Source: Serratia marcescens subsp. marcescens ATCC 13880
Lineage (GTDB): Bacteria; Pseudomonadota; Gammaproteobacteria; Enterobacterales; Enterobacteriaceae
Length of the DNA: 64,000 nt
Reading direction: 5' to 3'
Assembly (NCBI RefSeq): GCF_017299535.1
Contig: NZ_CP071238.1
Coordinates: forward strand, 682,001-746,000
The notes under the pieces were generated by a model. The model worked only from the letters and a program-made list of their open reading frames with translations, was not told the origin of the DNA and did no database searches. The translations under genes were made by a program, and so were the position numbers. Shown here piece after piece: positions 1 to 8,257 of the stretch (position 1 is its first letter; every line of letters starts with the position of its first letter).

Positions 1-2
1 CT

Positions 3-1349
3 TACGACGCCGTCGAGGCGCTCAACTGGGGCCTCAACGGTGAGTGGGGCTCACCGAAAAACCCGTGGCTGGTCGGGGCGGCGATGCAGCCGGCGATCGG
101 GTTCTCGTGGCTGCCGCTGAACCTGTACTGGTATGGCGGGCACTTCATCGCCATCGCCATCGGCATGTTGGGCGTCTGGCTGTTGGCGCGCCGGCTGAGC
201 GGCAGCACCTCGCTGGCCTGGATGGCGCTGTTGACGCTCAACCTGTCCGGCATCATCAATTTCGACATCATTCCCTACAACGACAATTACCTGTTGGTGA
301 TGCTGTGGCCGTGGATGGCGCTGTTTTTCCACCTGGCTATTTCGCGTTCGGCCAACTGGTGGCCGGCCTTCGCGTTGGCCGCCGGGCTGGCGATGATGGC
401 GAAGTACTCGACCTTCGCCTTTGTCTATTTCGCGGCGCTGTCGACGCTGTTCGTGCCGCAGATCCGCCGCTGCTATCGCCAGCCGCAGTTCTATCTGGCG
501 GTGGCGATCTGGTTGGCGCTGGTGCTGCCGAACGTGTTCTGGTTGTGGAACCACGACTTTGCCGCCTTCAAGTGGGTGGATTCGCAGATCAAGATGCAGC
601 TCAACCTCGATATGCTGCAGTCGCTGCTGCTGGTGTTCTATCCGTCGCTGGTGCTGTGGGGGATCCTGCGGCGCAGCGGGGCGGTGCTGGCCTGGCCACC
701 GGCGTTGCCGATGCGGGTGTTGCTGTGGGTCTATCTGTTGCCGCTCGGCATCATTACCTTCTGGTTCTCTTTCAACGTCGGCGGCCGGCTGACCGAATGG
801 CTGCAGCCTTTCTTCATGCTGGCGCCCGCGCTGCTGGTCGGTTGCGTGCGCCAGCCGCCGGTGCGTTCGCTGCGCGCGGCAACCATTGGGCTGATGTGTG
901 CGGCGCTGGCGGTCTATCTGGGGTATGCCGCGGTGATGCTGGGCAACGTGCGCAACGCCGGTCAGAAAATGGTGGGTATCAAGGCGTTCAGCGCCGGGGT
1001 GGAGCGGCAGTGGCAAGAGCGGTATGGCGTTGAACTGCGCTACGTCGGCGGCGAATACCTGTCGCAGTGGATGACGGTGTACGCCGGTTCCCGGCCGCGG
1101 ACCATTACGCGTTGGTCCAATCATGCGCGGCCGAATATCTACAACGTCAACATCAGCTATCCGCAGATTGCGCAGCACGGCGTCGCCCTGTTCGGGCGGT
1201 TGGGTGAAGACTGCGCGCACAGCGACTTTGGCGGCGAGTTGGCCCACTGGCCGAAGATGCGCCTTGATTGGCAGCAGACGCTGAGCTTCCGCGCCGATCC
1301 GCATAGTGACGAGCAGATGCTGTGCGTCGGCTTCGTTCGCCCGCAGTAA
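3..1349 (+). CDS. Glycosyltransferase family 39-type membrane protein (5' truncated)
   Basis: The reading frame is open from the first bases of the window, so the N-terminus is missing; about 448 residues remain. The protein is very hydrophobic, with many predicted membrane segments (for example around residues 45-60, 70-85, 90-115 and 125-150 of the visible part). The visible N-terminal part has a DAVEALNWG-like segment followed by a W/P-rich stretch, as in PMT_2/GT39 enzymes (ArnT-like dolichyl- or polyprenyl-phosphate sugar transferases). Such enzymes move sugars from lipid-phosphate carriers onto lipid A, proteins or glycans at the periplasmic face of the inner membrane. Donor and acceptor cannot be read from the sequence. 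The family call is reasonable, the specific role unknown. Confidence 0.7.
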   Translation, partial: YDAVEALNWGLNGEWGSPKNPWLVGAAMQPAIGFSWLPLNLYWYGGHFIAIAIGMLGVWLLARRLSGSTSLAWMALLTLNLSGIINFDIIPYNDNYLLVMLWPWMALFFHLAISRSANWWPAFALAAGLAMMAKYSTFAFVYFAALSTLFVPQIRRCYRQPQFYLAVAIWLALVLPNVFWLWNHDFAAFKWVDSQIKMQLNLDMLQSLLLVFYPSLVLWGILRRSGAVLAWPPALPMRVLLWVYLLPLGIITFWFSFNVGGRLTEWLQPFFMLAPALLVGCVRQPPVRSLRAATIGLMCAALAVYLGYAAVMLGNVRNAGQKMVGIKAFSAGVERQWQERYGVELRYVGGEYLSQWMTVYAGSRPRTITRWSNHARPNIYNVNISYPQIAQHGVALFGRLGEDCAHSDFGGELAHWPKMRLDWQQTLSFRADPHSDEQMLCVGFVRPQ

Positions 1350-1380
1350 CGGCGGCGCGCTGCGCCGCCGCGATTCAGGC

Positions 1381-2382
1381 TCAGTAAGCGATGACCAGCT
1401 TGCCTTGCATATGGCCGCCGAGCAGCTGTTGATGCGCGGCGGTCAGCGTGTCTACCGACAGCCCGTGCAGGGTTTCGCTCAGCGTGGTGCTCAGCTTGCC
1501 CTCGTCCAGCAGCTGCGCCACCTGCTGCAGGATCTGGCCCTGCTGCGCGATGTCCGGGGTGGTGAACATGCTGCGGGTGAACATGAACTCCCAGTGCAGC
1601 GCGGCGCTTTTCAGCTTCAGCGCGTTTTGATCCAACGGCTGCGCGTTCTCGACGATGGTGCAGATATGGCCGAGCGGCGCGATCAGTTCGGCCATCGCCG
1701 GCCAGTGGCCGTCGGTATCGTTCAGACACAGGATGTAATCCACCTGCTCGATGCCGTGCTGCGCCAGGTTGCCCTTCAGATCGCGGTAGTCCACCACCAG
1801 ATCGGCGCCGCGCTCACGGCACCAGGCGGCGGATTCAGGTCTTGATGCGGTGGCGATCACTTGCACCTTGCTGCGCAATGCGGCCAGCGGAATGGCCAGC
1901 GAGCCGACCCCGCCGGCGCCGCCGATGATCAGCAGCGTCTTGTGCTCCGGCGCGTCCTGAATGTTCAGGTGTTCGAACAGCGCCTCCCAGGCGGTGAGGG
2001 CGGTGAGCGGCATGGCGGCGGACTCGGCCCAGTTCAGGCTGCGCGGTTTGTGCGCGGCGATGCGTGAGTCGATCAGTTGGTGACTGCTGTTGCTGCCGGG
2101 GCGGGTGATGTCGCCGGCGTACCACACTTCATCGCCGGGCTTGAAGCCGCTGACGCTGCTGCCCACGCCCACCACGATGCCGCTGGCGTCCCAGCCGAGG
2201 ACGCGCGGCTGCTGCAGGCCGCTTTTCTGCAGGCCGGCGTGCACTTTGGTGTCCACCGGGTTGACCGACGCCGCTTTCACTTCCACCAGCAGATCGTACT
2301 GGCCGGGAACCGGCATCTCCGGTGAGATTTCGATGAAACTGGCGGGGTTCTGCGGGTCTACGGCAATGGCTTTTATCGACAT
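1381..2382 (-). CDS. Zinc-type alcohol dehydrogenase / quinone oxidoreductase-like protein
   Basis: A 333-residue medium-chain dehydrogenase/reductase of the zinc-binding alcohol dehydrogenase group. The N-terminal GroES-like part carries SVNPVDTKVHAG and GWDASGIV motifs. The Rossmann part has a glycine-rich GGAGGVGS motif near residue 158 for NAD(P)H. Full zinc-ligand sets are not obvious, so it probably belongs to the zinc-independent quinone oxidoreductase branch. The ATG at 2382 was chosen over an upstream in-frame start because a GGAG ribosome site precedes it closely and the protein then begins like its family (MSIKAIA). It is divergent from the LysR gene at 2480, which is its likely regulator. 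Substrate unknown. Confidence 0.82.
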   Translation of the reverse strand: MSIKAIAVDPQNPASFIEISPEMPVPGQYDLLVEVKAASVNPVDTKVHAGLQKSGLQQPRVLGWDASGIVVGVGSSVSGFKPGDEVWYAGDITRPGSNSSHQLIDSRIAAHKPRSLNWAESAAMPLTALTAWEALFEHLNIQDAPEHKTLLIIGGAGGVGSLAIPLAALRSKVQVIATASRPESAAWCRERGADLVVDYRDLKGNLAQHGIEQVDYILCLNDTDGHWPAMAELIAPLGHICTIVENAQPLDQNALKLKSAALHWEFMFTRSMFTTPDIAQQGQILQQVAQLLDEGKLSTTLSETLHGLSVDTLTAAHQQLLGGHMQGKLVIAY

Positions 2383-2479
2383 GATTGTACTCCTTTCAAA
2401 TGATGCCCCCAGTGTAGACCCGCGACAGTGGGGTGATAAGATGGACAATATCTAACGGAGTGTTCGTTTAAGGTGAACA

Positions 2480-3391
2480 ATGGAATTCAAACAGCTGCAG
2501 GACATGGCGTTGTTCGCGCTGGTGGCGGAGTGCGGCAGCTTCACCGCCGCCGCGCAGCGCGTCGGGTTGCCGAAATCCAGCGTCAGCCAGCGCATCAGCC
2601 AGCTTGAGCAGACGCTGGGGCTGCGCTTGCTCAATCGCACCACGCGCCAGCTGAACCTGACCTTCGCCGGCGAGCGTTATCTGGAGCATTGTCAGGCGAT
2701 GATGTCCGCTGCCGAACGCGCCGATCTGGCGTTGCAGCGGCTGCGCGATAACCCGAGCGGGCGCCTGCGCATCTCGACGCCGGCCGGGCTGGGGGCGACC
2801 CTGGTGGCGCGGCTGGCGGCGGATTTTCAGCGCCAGTACCCGGACGTTTCGCTGGAGGTGTCGGTGTCCGACGCCATGGTGGATCTGGTGCAGGAAGGTT
2901 ACGACGCCGCGCTGCGCACCGGCAAGCCGCAGGATTCTTCGCTGATCGGCCGACGCCTCGGGTACGCGCCGCGCTATCTGCTGGCGGCGCCGTCCTACCT
3001 GGCGCAGCACCCGCCGATCGAACATCCGCAGCAACTGCAGCAGCATCGTTGCATCGCCCACCGCGCCTGGACGGCCTGGAACCTGCGCTGCGGCGATGAC
3101 TACTACCGTTGGCAGCTGCCGCTGGCGCACACCACCGACAACCTGCTGTATGCGCGCGAATGCGCCATTGCCGGTGCCGGCATCACGTTGCTGCCGGCGT
3201 TTCTCAGCCGCGAGGTGGTGGCGCAGAAGCTGTTGGTGGAGGTGTTGCCGGCGTGGCGTGCGGAAGGGAATGAGCTGTATCTGGTCTACCCGAGCCGCAA
3301 GCTGAACTCCCCGGCGCTGGCTTGTTTCATCGATGTGGTGCTGCAGCACCCGGCGTTCGACGATTACGCGCGCGAGTTGGCGCGGGGGTAA
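2480..3391 (+). CDS. LysR-family transcriptional regulator
   Basis: A 303-residue LysR-type regulator. Residues 1-65 form the winged helix-turn-helix (FTAAAQRVGLPKSSVSQRI), and the rest is the substrate-binding-like effector domain. The DNA-binding part and the GRLRIS linker resemble the CrgA/AaeR-like branch that controls adjacent oxidoreductase genes. It is transcribed away from the dehydrogenase at 1381-2382 with about 97 bp between the starts, the usual LysR arrangement for controlling a neighbour and itself. The inducer is unknown. Confidence 0.9.
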   Translation: MEFKQLQDMALFALVAECGSFTAAAQRVGLPKSSVSQRISQLEQTLGLRLLNRTTRQLNLTFAGERYLEHCQAMMSAAERADLALQRLRDNPSGRLRISTPAGLGATLVARLAADFQRQYPDVSLEVSVSDAMVDLVQEGYDAALRTGKPQDSSLIGRRLGYAPRYLLAAPSYLAQHPPIEHPQQLQQHRCIAHRAWTAWNLRCGDDYYRWQLPLAHTTDNLLYARECAIAGAGITLLPAFLSREVVAQKLLVEVLPAWRAEGNELYLVYPSRKLNSPALACFIDVVLQHPAFDDYARELARG

Positions 3392-3417
3392 AAAAAAGGC
3401 GCCGCATGCGGCGCCTT
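3391..3417 (-). terminator. Rho-independent terminator of ettA
   Basis: A GC-rich perfect palindrome (ggcgccgcatgcggcgcc) lies at 3398-3415. On the minus strand it is followed by a run of T (the A run at 3391-3397), so it ends ettA transcription. On the plus strand no T run follows, so it would serve the LysR gene poorly. Confidence 0.85.
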
Positions 3418-3422
3418 GGGTA

Positions 3423-5090
3423 TTACTTGGCGATCTTTTTGTACTTGATGCGGTGCGGCTCGAGCGCATCGGCGCCCAGCGTGCGCTTCTTGTACTCTTC
3501 GTACTCGGTGAAGTTGCCTTCGAAGAATTCCACCTTGCCCTCGTCCTGGTAGTCCAGGATGTGGGTGGCGATACGGTCGAGGAACCAACGGTCGTGCGAG
3601 ATCACCATGGCGCAGCCAGGGAATTCCAGCAGGGCGTTTTCCAGCGCGCGCAGGGTTTCGATATCCAGGTCGTTGGTCGGTTCATCGAGCAGCAGCACGT
3701 TGCCGCCAACCTGCAGCAGCTTGGCCAGGTGCAGACGGCCACGCTCACCGCCGGACAGCTCGCCCACGCGTTTGCCCTGATCGACGCCCTTGAAGTTGAA
3801 GCGCCCGACATAGGCGCGGCTCGGCATCTCGGTGTTGCCGATGCGCATGATGTCCTGCCCGCCGGAGACTTCTTCCCAGACGGTTTTCGAACCGTCCATG
3901 CTGTCGCGGAACTGATCGACGGAAGCGAGTTTGACGGTGTCGCCCAGCACGATGCTGCCGGAATCAGGCTGCTCCTGACCGGACATCATGCGGAACAGCG
4001 TGGATTTACCCGCGCCGTTCGGGCCGATGATGCCGACAATCGCGCCTTTCGGCACCGAGAACGACAGGTCGTCGATCAGCAGGCGGTCGCCATAAGACTT
4101 GCGCAGGTTGCTGACTTCGACCACTTTATCGCCCAGGCGCGCGCCAGGTGGAATGAACAGTTCGTTGGTTTCGTTACGTTTCTGGTATTCGGTGTTGTTC
4201 AGCTCTTCAAAGCGGGCCAGGCGGGCCTTGCCTTTGGACTGACGGCCTTTGGCGCCCTGACGCACCCACTCCAGCTCTTTCTCGATCGACTTGCGACGAG
4301 CGGCTTCGGCGGACGCTTCCTGCGCCAGACGCGCGTCTTTCTGCTCCAGCCAGGACGAGTAGTTGCCTTCCCACGGAATGCCTTCGCCGCGGTCGAGTTC
4401 GAGGATCCAGCCGGCCACGTTATCCAGGAAGTAACGGTCGTGGGTGATCGCCACCACGGTGCCTTCAAAGTCGTGCAGGAAGCGTTCCAGCCAGGCCACG
4501 GACTCGGCGTCCAGGTGGTTGGTCGGTTCGTCCAGCAGCAGCATGTCCGGCTTTTCCAGCAGCAGGCGGCACAGCGCGACGCGGCGGCGTTCACCCCCGG
4601 ACAGGTGGGCGATTTTGGCGTCCCAGTCCGGCAGGCGCAGCGCATCGGCGGCGCGTTCCAGCTGGGCGTTGAGGTTGTGACCGTCGTGCGCCTGAATGAT
4701 CTCTTCCAGGCGGCCCTGTTCGGCGGCCAGCTTGTCGAAGTCTGCGCCTTCTTCCGCGTACAGCGCGTACACTTCGTCCAGGCGCTTCAGCGCGCCGACC
4801 ACTTCCGCCAGCGCTTCTTCCACCGATTCACGCACGGTGTGTTCGAGGTTAAGCTGCGGCTCCTGCGGCAGGTAACCGATCTTGATGCCCGGCTGCGGGC
4901 GCGCTTCCCCTTCGATATCGGTATCGATGCCGGCCATGATGCGCAGCAGGGTGGACTTACCGGCGCCGTTCAGGCCCAGCACGCCGATTTTGGCCCCAGG
5001 GAAGAAGCTCAGGGAGATGTTTTTCAAAATATGACGCTTCGGCGGTACCACCTTGCCGACGCGGTGCATGGTATAGACGTATTGAGCCAC
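3423..5090 (-). CDS. ettA: Energy-dependent translational throttle protein EttA (ABC-F ATPase)
   Basis: A 555-residue ABC-F protein, the same length as E. coli EttA. It binds the ribosomal E site and gates entry into elongation according to the ATP/ADP ratio. Two ABC domains are visible: Walker A GLNGAGKST at residues 39-47 with LSGGERRR, and a second Walker A GPNGAGKST with LSGGERGR. An arm/linker rich in charged residues separates them (WVRQGAKGRQSKGKARL). Both LLLDEPTNHLD and LLLDEPTNDLD Walker B motifs are intact. There are no membrane segments, as expected for ABC-F. The start codon is GTG at 5090, beginning MAQYVYTMHRVGK as in the family. It is a single gene, separated from yfiB by about 140 bp. 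Confidence 0.97.
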   Translation of the reverse strand: MAQYVYTMHRVGKVVPPKRHILKNISLSFFPGAKIGVLGLNGAGKSTLLRIMAGIDTDIEGEARPQPGIKIGYLPQEPQLNLEHTVRESVEEALAEVVGALKRLDEVYALYAEEGADFDKLAAEQGRLEEIIQAHDGHNLNAQLERAADALRLPDWDAKIAHLSGGERRRVALCRLLLEKPDMLLLDEPTNHLDAESVAWLERFLHDFEGTVVAITHDRYFLDNVAGWILELDRGEGIPWEGNYSSWLEQKDARLAQEASAEAARRKSIEKELEWVRQGAKGRQSKGKARLARFEELNNTEYQKRNETNELFIPPGARLGDKVVEVSNLRKSYGDRLLIDDLSFSVPKGAIVGIIGPNGAGKSTLFRMMSGQEQPDSGSIVLGDTVKLASVDQFRDSMDGSKTVWEEVSGGQDIMRIGNTEMPSRAYVGRFNFKGVDQGKRVGELSGGERGRLHLAKLLQVGGNVLLLDEPTNDLDIETLRALENALLEFPGCAMVISHDRWFLDRIATHILDYQDEGKVEFFEGNFTEYEEYKKRTLGADALEPHRIKYKKIAK

Positions 5091-5232
5091 GTTGCTCTAA
5101 GCCTCTCTATATCAGTATTTATAGGATGTCTGGCGGCATGAGTGTAGCCCGTTTCGATCTCGGATCCCAGACATCGCTCAGCGATCGCCAAGTATAACCG
5201 TTTATGCGCCGATAAAGGCGCATATTGGTGGC

Positions 5233-5730
5233 TTATGGCGTGACGACGATCGCGACGCGGCGGTTTTCCGCGCGGCCGCTGGAGGTGCGGTTATCGGCAA
5301 CGGGATCGCGCTTGCCCATGCCGCGAGTTTCGATATTGGCGCGCGGAATGCCGACGCTGGCCAGCAGATCGGCCACCGCATCGGCGCGGCGCAGGGAAAG
5401 CTGATCGTTATAGCTGTCTTCACCGTAGTTGTCGGTATGGCCGTCCAGGCGGAACTTGGTGATGCCGACGCTCAGCAGCGCACGGCCCATCTTCTGCACC
5501 GTCTCGGTGCTTTCCGGGTTCAGCTTGCCGATGTTGTTGCCGAACAGCACCTTATCCGACAGGCCGAACTCCCAGCCGTTATCGGTCAGTTTGAAGCCCT
5601 GCGATTGCAGCAGCGCAACCTGCTCGGGCGTCAGGCCCTGCGGTTTGCTCTGGCAGCCGGCGAGCGCCAGCAGGGCGACGAACGCCATCGCCAGCAGTGA
5701 AAAACGACCTTTAAACAGTTGCTGTATCAT
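5233..5730 (-). CDS. yfiB: OmpA-family lipoprotein YfiB (YfiBNR system)
   Basis: A 165-residue outer-membrane lipoprotein. A signal peptide ends in the lipobox LAGC, so the Cys would be lipidated. The C-terminal two thirds form an OmpA-like peptidoglycan-binding domain (FRLDGHTDNYGED, LSLRRADAV, NRRVAIVV). In the YfiBNR system of Pseudomonas and E. coli, YfiB sequesters the periplasmic inhibitor YfiR and so frees the cyclase YfiN. It is the last gene of yfiR-yfiN-yfiB here. The ATG at 5730 was preferred to the TTG at 5736 because the AGGG ribosome site fits it and it gives a normal signal peptide. Confidence 0.88.
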   Translation of the reverse strand: MIQQLFKGRFSLLAMAFVALLALAGCQSKPQGLTPEQVALLQSQGFKLTDNGWEFGLSDKVLFGNNIGKLNPESTETVQKMGRALLSVGITKFRLDGHTDNYGEDSYNDQLSLRRADAVADLLASVGIPRANIETRGMGKRDPVADNRTSSGRAENRRVAIVVTP

Positions 5731-5768
5731 AGTCAAAATCCCTAGTTCAAGTGTTATAGCCGGGGCTC

Positions 5769-7016
5769 TTATTTATGTATAGCCAGCCGCCAGCCTCCGT
5801 TATAACGATGCTTTGCCTGATACATCGCATCGTCAGCTTCGTGCAAAAGACCCTGAGGCGTCGACGCGTGATCAGGGTACAGCGCAATACCGATACTCAG
5901 AGAGGTGATGACCGCCTCGTCGTTCGGCAAAATGACCGGTTGCGTCATGCAGTCGATGATGTTGTCAGCGATCTGCAAGACATCTTCCGTGCCGTGTACC
6001 GGCGCCAACAGCACGGCGAATTCATCCCCTCCCAGGCGGGCGACCAGATCGGTTTCGCGCAACTGCGCGCGAATGCGTCCGGCAATGGTAGTCAGCACCG
6101 CGTCGCCTGCGGCGTGGCCGTAACTGTCGTTCACCTCCTTGAAGCGATCGCCGTCGATAAACAGCACCGCCAATTTCGCCGGCGATTCGATATCGCCCAG
6201 CGCCCGGCTCAGCCGTCCTTCGAAGAAGGCGCGGTTCGGCAAACCGGTCAGGCTGTCGTGCGTCGCCCGGTGCGCCAGCGAGTCGTTTTCCTGCTTCAGA
6301 TGGGCCTGCCAGGCCTCCAGCTCGTCGAGCAAGCCGTTGAAATCGTTGCTGAGCTCATGCAGCTCGGCGATAGGCGCCGACGGCACCCGCAGGCCGAAAG
6401 TGCGATCGCGGCGCACCGCATGCGCCACGTTGGCGATATCGTCCAGCGAACTGACGATGCCGACCAGCATGCGGCGCGACAACACCAGGGCGCACAGGGT
6501 GCTGAGCACAAGGCAGGCGATCATGCCGACCATGCCGCGCAACAGGAAACGCAGCAGGCTGCCGCCGTTGCCGCTCAGCCAGACCTGGCCGACCTGTTTG
6601 CCCTCGTGGGTGATAGGCAGAATGACCGGTTCGGGCAGCGCCCAGTGCGCGACGATCTGCTCCAGGCCGTGCAGCGGCCCATCGGTAGGATGGCGCCAGT
6701 TGGCCAGCATCTTGCCGTTGTTGTCGAGGATCCGCGCGTCCGATACCTCTTCATTGGAGGATATCAGCATCAGCGCCTCGCGCGCGGCGGTGCGGTCTTC
6801 AAACACCACGGCGGCCTCCACGGTATAGCTGATGGAGCGCGCGATCAGGTGCAGGTTGTGATTGGCATAGGCGCGCAGCGCAAACAGCGCCACCAGCGTC
6901 AAAAAGATGCCGGCGGTGCCGACGGCGATCAGCGCCAGCCCAAGGTGCACCCGCTGCAGCACTCGGCCCAGCGTCGGGCGCGCATTGCCGGAGCGGTTTC
7001 TACGCAACAGCCTCAT
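5769..7016 (-). CDS. dgcN: Membrane diguanylate cyclase YfiN/DgcN
   Basis: A 415-residue inner-membrane cyclase making c-di-GMP from two GTP. It has an N-terminal membrane helix (about residues 25-50), a periplasmic CHASE8-type sensor, a second membrane helix (around 155-180), a HAMP-like segment, then a GGDEF domain from about residue 255. The catalytic GGDEF is intact. An inhibitory RxxD site (RETD) sits exactly five residues before it, so product inhibition is expected. The start ATG overlaps the yfiR stop (ATGA at 7013-7016), indicating translational coupling. In this family the periplasmic partner YfiR holds the cyclase off until YfiB or redox stress removes it. Confidence 0.93.
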   Translation of the reverse strand: MRLLRRNRSGNARPTLGRVLQRVHLGLALIAVGTAGIFLTLVALFALRAYANHNLHLIARSISYTVEAAVVFEDRTAAREALMLISSNEEVSDARILDNNGKMLANWRHPTDGPLHGLEQIVAHWALPEPVILPITHEGKQVGQVWLSGNGGSLLRFLLRGMVGMIACLVLSTLCALVLSRRMLVGIVSSLDDIANVAHAVRRDRTFGLRVPSAPIAELHELSNDFNGLLDELEAWQAHLKQENDSLAHRATHDSLTGLPNRAFFEGRLSRALGDIESPAKLAVLFIDGDRFKEVNDSYGHAAGDAVLTTIAGRIRAQLRETDLVARLGGDEFAVLLAPVHGTEDVLQIADNIIDCMTQPVILPNDEAVITSLSIGIALYPDHASTPQGLLHEADDAMYQAKHRYNGGWRLAIHK

Positions 7017-7618
7017 AGCGGCGGCGCCTGTTTGCGTGCCAGCTGCAGCACGTTGGGGTGAACGCGCACGCCGCTGCGCGCCAGAGCGTCCAGGTTGACC
7101 TTGAAGCTGGCCTGGTCCCCATCAATCTGCAGGCAAAATGCGCTGCCGGCGGAGCATTCGCTATCGTTCTCGCTGATGCTGAGAATGGAGTTGCCGGAAA
7201 TGCGCTGCATGAAATTTTGTCTCTGCGCGGCGGTGATGTTCCCTAAGTAGATGACATCACAGCCGGTACTCAGCGTTGGGCTGTCGAACGGCACGCGCTC
7301 GGCTTTAATCGGACGCGGCGCGCTCAGCAGGATCGGATCGAACAGCCCTTCGGCATACTGGGTGGGTGCGGTCACGCACAAGCGGATCGGATTGGGTTCA
7401 CGCGACCAGCGTGCGTAGCTGATGATGCCTACCACCACGGTCGTCACGGCGTGCGTGCGCTTTTGATAGGGATCAGCGGCGGCGTGCGCAGGCTCGGACA
7501 ACGTCAGCAGCACCAACAAAACGATCAGCAGCAGGCGGCCGATATTCAGGCGTGCGTCAAGGAAGCCCGGTTCGGGGCTTTTTGCGCAACGCATCGCTAT
7601 CGCGGTCTTATTCACCAT
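7013..7618 (-). CDS. yfiR: Periplasmic c-di-GMP cyclase inhibitor YfiR
   Basis: About 201 residues, with a hydrophobic signal segment ending near SEPAHA followed by a YfiR/DUF4154 domain (RTHAVTTVVVGIISYARW). Four cysteines remain after the signal (CVT, CDV and the CSAGSAFC pair), matching the disulfide-based redox sensing known for YfiR. It represses the adjacent cyclase from the periplasm. The start was set at the ATG at 7618. A more downstream ATG at 7594 and an upstream in-frame start at 7699 are possible, so the N-terminus is uncertain. It is the first gene of the operon, so its promoter should lie in 7619-7800. Confidence 0.85.
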   Translation of the reverse strand: MVNKTAIAMRCAKSPEPGFLDARLNIGRLLLIVLLVLLTLSEPAHAAADPYQKRTHAVTTVVVGIISYARWSREPNPIRLCVTAPTQYAEGLFDPILLSAPRPIKAERVPFDSPTLSTGCDVIYLGNITAAQRQNFMQRISGNSILSISENDSECSAGSAFCLQIDGDQASFKVNLDALARSGVRVHPNVLQLARKQAPPL

Positions 7619-8257
7619 CTTCACCCGCCATTCCGGCCTGATCCACCGCCCGCAGGCCGTGGCCTGACAAGGAAAAATCCGGCCCGCTTGAAGGGACAAT
7701 CGTTTTGCTGAAAGCTGTCAGTCGCACTGCCTAATGAACACTATCTAACCCATAATTGGCGCGGATTGTATTATAAGATGTCTTCGTTGGGCGCTTTATG
7801 TGCTGTTTTCTCGGAATTATCTTACTTATTTTTGATAGTATAAAAATGCCCACCCGGGTTTGCCACCGCTTTTCTGCAAAGTTGGCGCGTTTAGCCTGCT
7901 GTCAGGCGATTTGCGCAACGGCGGCGTCATGTCGAAAATGCAATAATGTGATGGCTAATAATTAAAAAGTATTTTACTTCTCCAATAAGTGCCGGGGCAG
8001 CTAATAAAAATCCGGTGGCTGGAAATATCCCGCCGGCCTGATTTGTCAGCCAAAGTAAACGTTTTTTACCTGGCCCCCGTCATGGCGATACACTTCTTCT
8101 TCTACAGTATTGAATGGATAAGCGATTGCGCTGTCTATGGTAGATATCCGCGTCCGGGCCGTGCGCCCGGCTTTATTTTGTCCCGCGGCGCCGTGGTGCG
8201 GCGGTCACCGGGGAGCTGGGCGGCTCCTGCGGTACAACCAGTGAGGAAAGAGCGAGG
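7619..8257. other. Long intergenic region between yfiR and slt
   Basis: About 640 bp, less GC-rich than its surroundings in the middle (7740-8120). It must hold the divergent promoters of the yfiRNB operon and slt. No convincing protein gene was found; a 105-codon plus-strand frame at 7989-8306 runs into slt and lacks family features. It contains one clear hairpin with a T-rich tail (8154-8179), listed separately. Confidence 0.6.
8154..8179 (+). terminator. Terminator-like hairpin upstream of slt
   Basis: The stem ccgggc (8154-8159) pairs with gcccgg (8165-8170) around a 5-nt loop and is followed by ctttatttt. It lies about 80 bp before slt with no gene ending there. It could end a short RNA made from 7750-8150 or act as a leader attenuator for slt. 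The hairpin is seen directly; its function is inferred. Confidence 0.5.

Noticed and set aside
3333..5141. 602-codon plus-strand frame antisense to ettA
   Set aside because: Composition (many H, Q, V, R, F) is that of a mirror of a GC-rich coding strand; ettA on the other strand is conserved over its full length.
5204..5223. Hairpin atgcgcc/ggcgcat after yfiB as a terminator
   Set aside because: A stem exists but no T run follows on the minus strand, so it was not called as a terminator.
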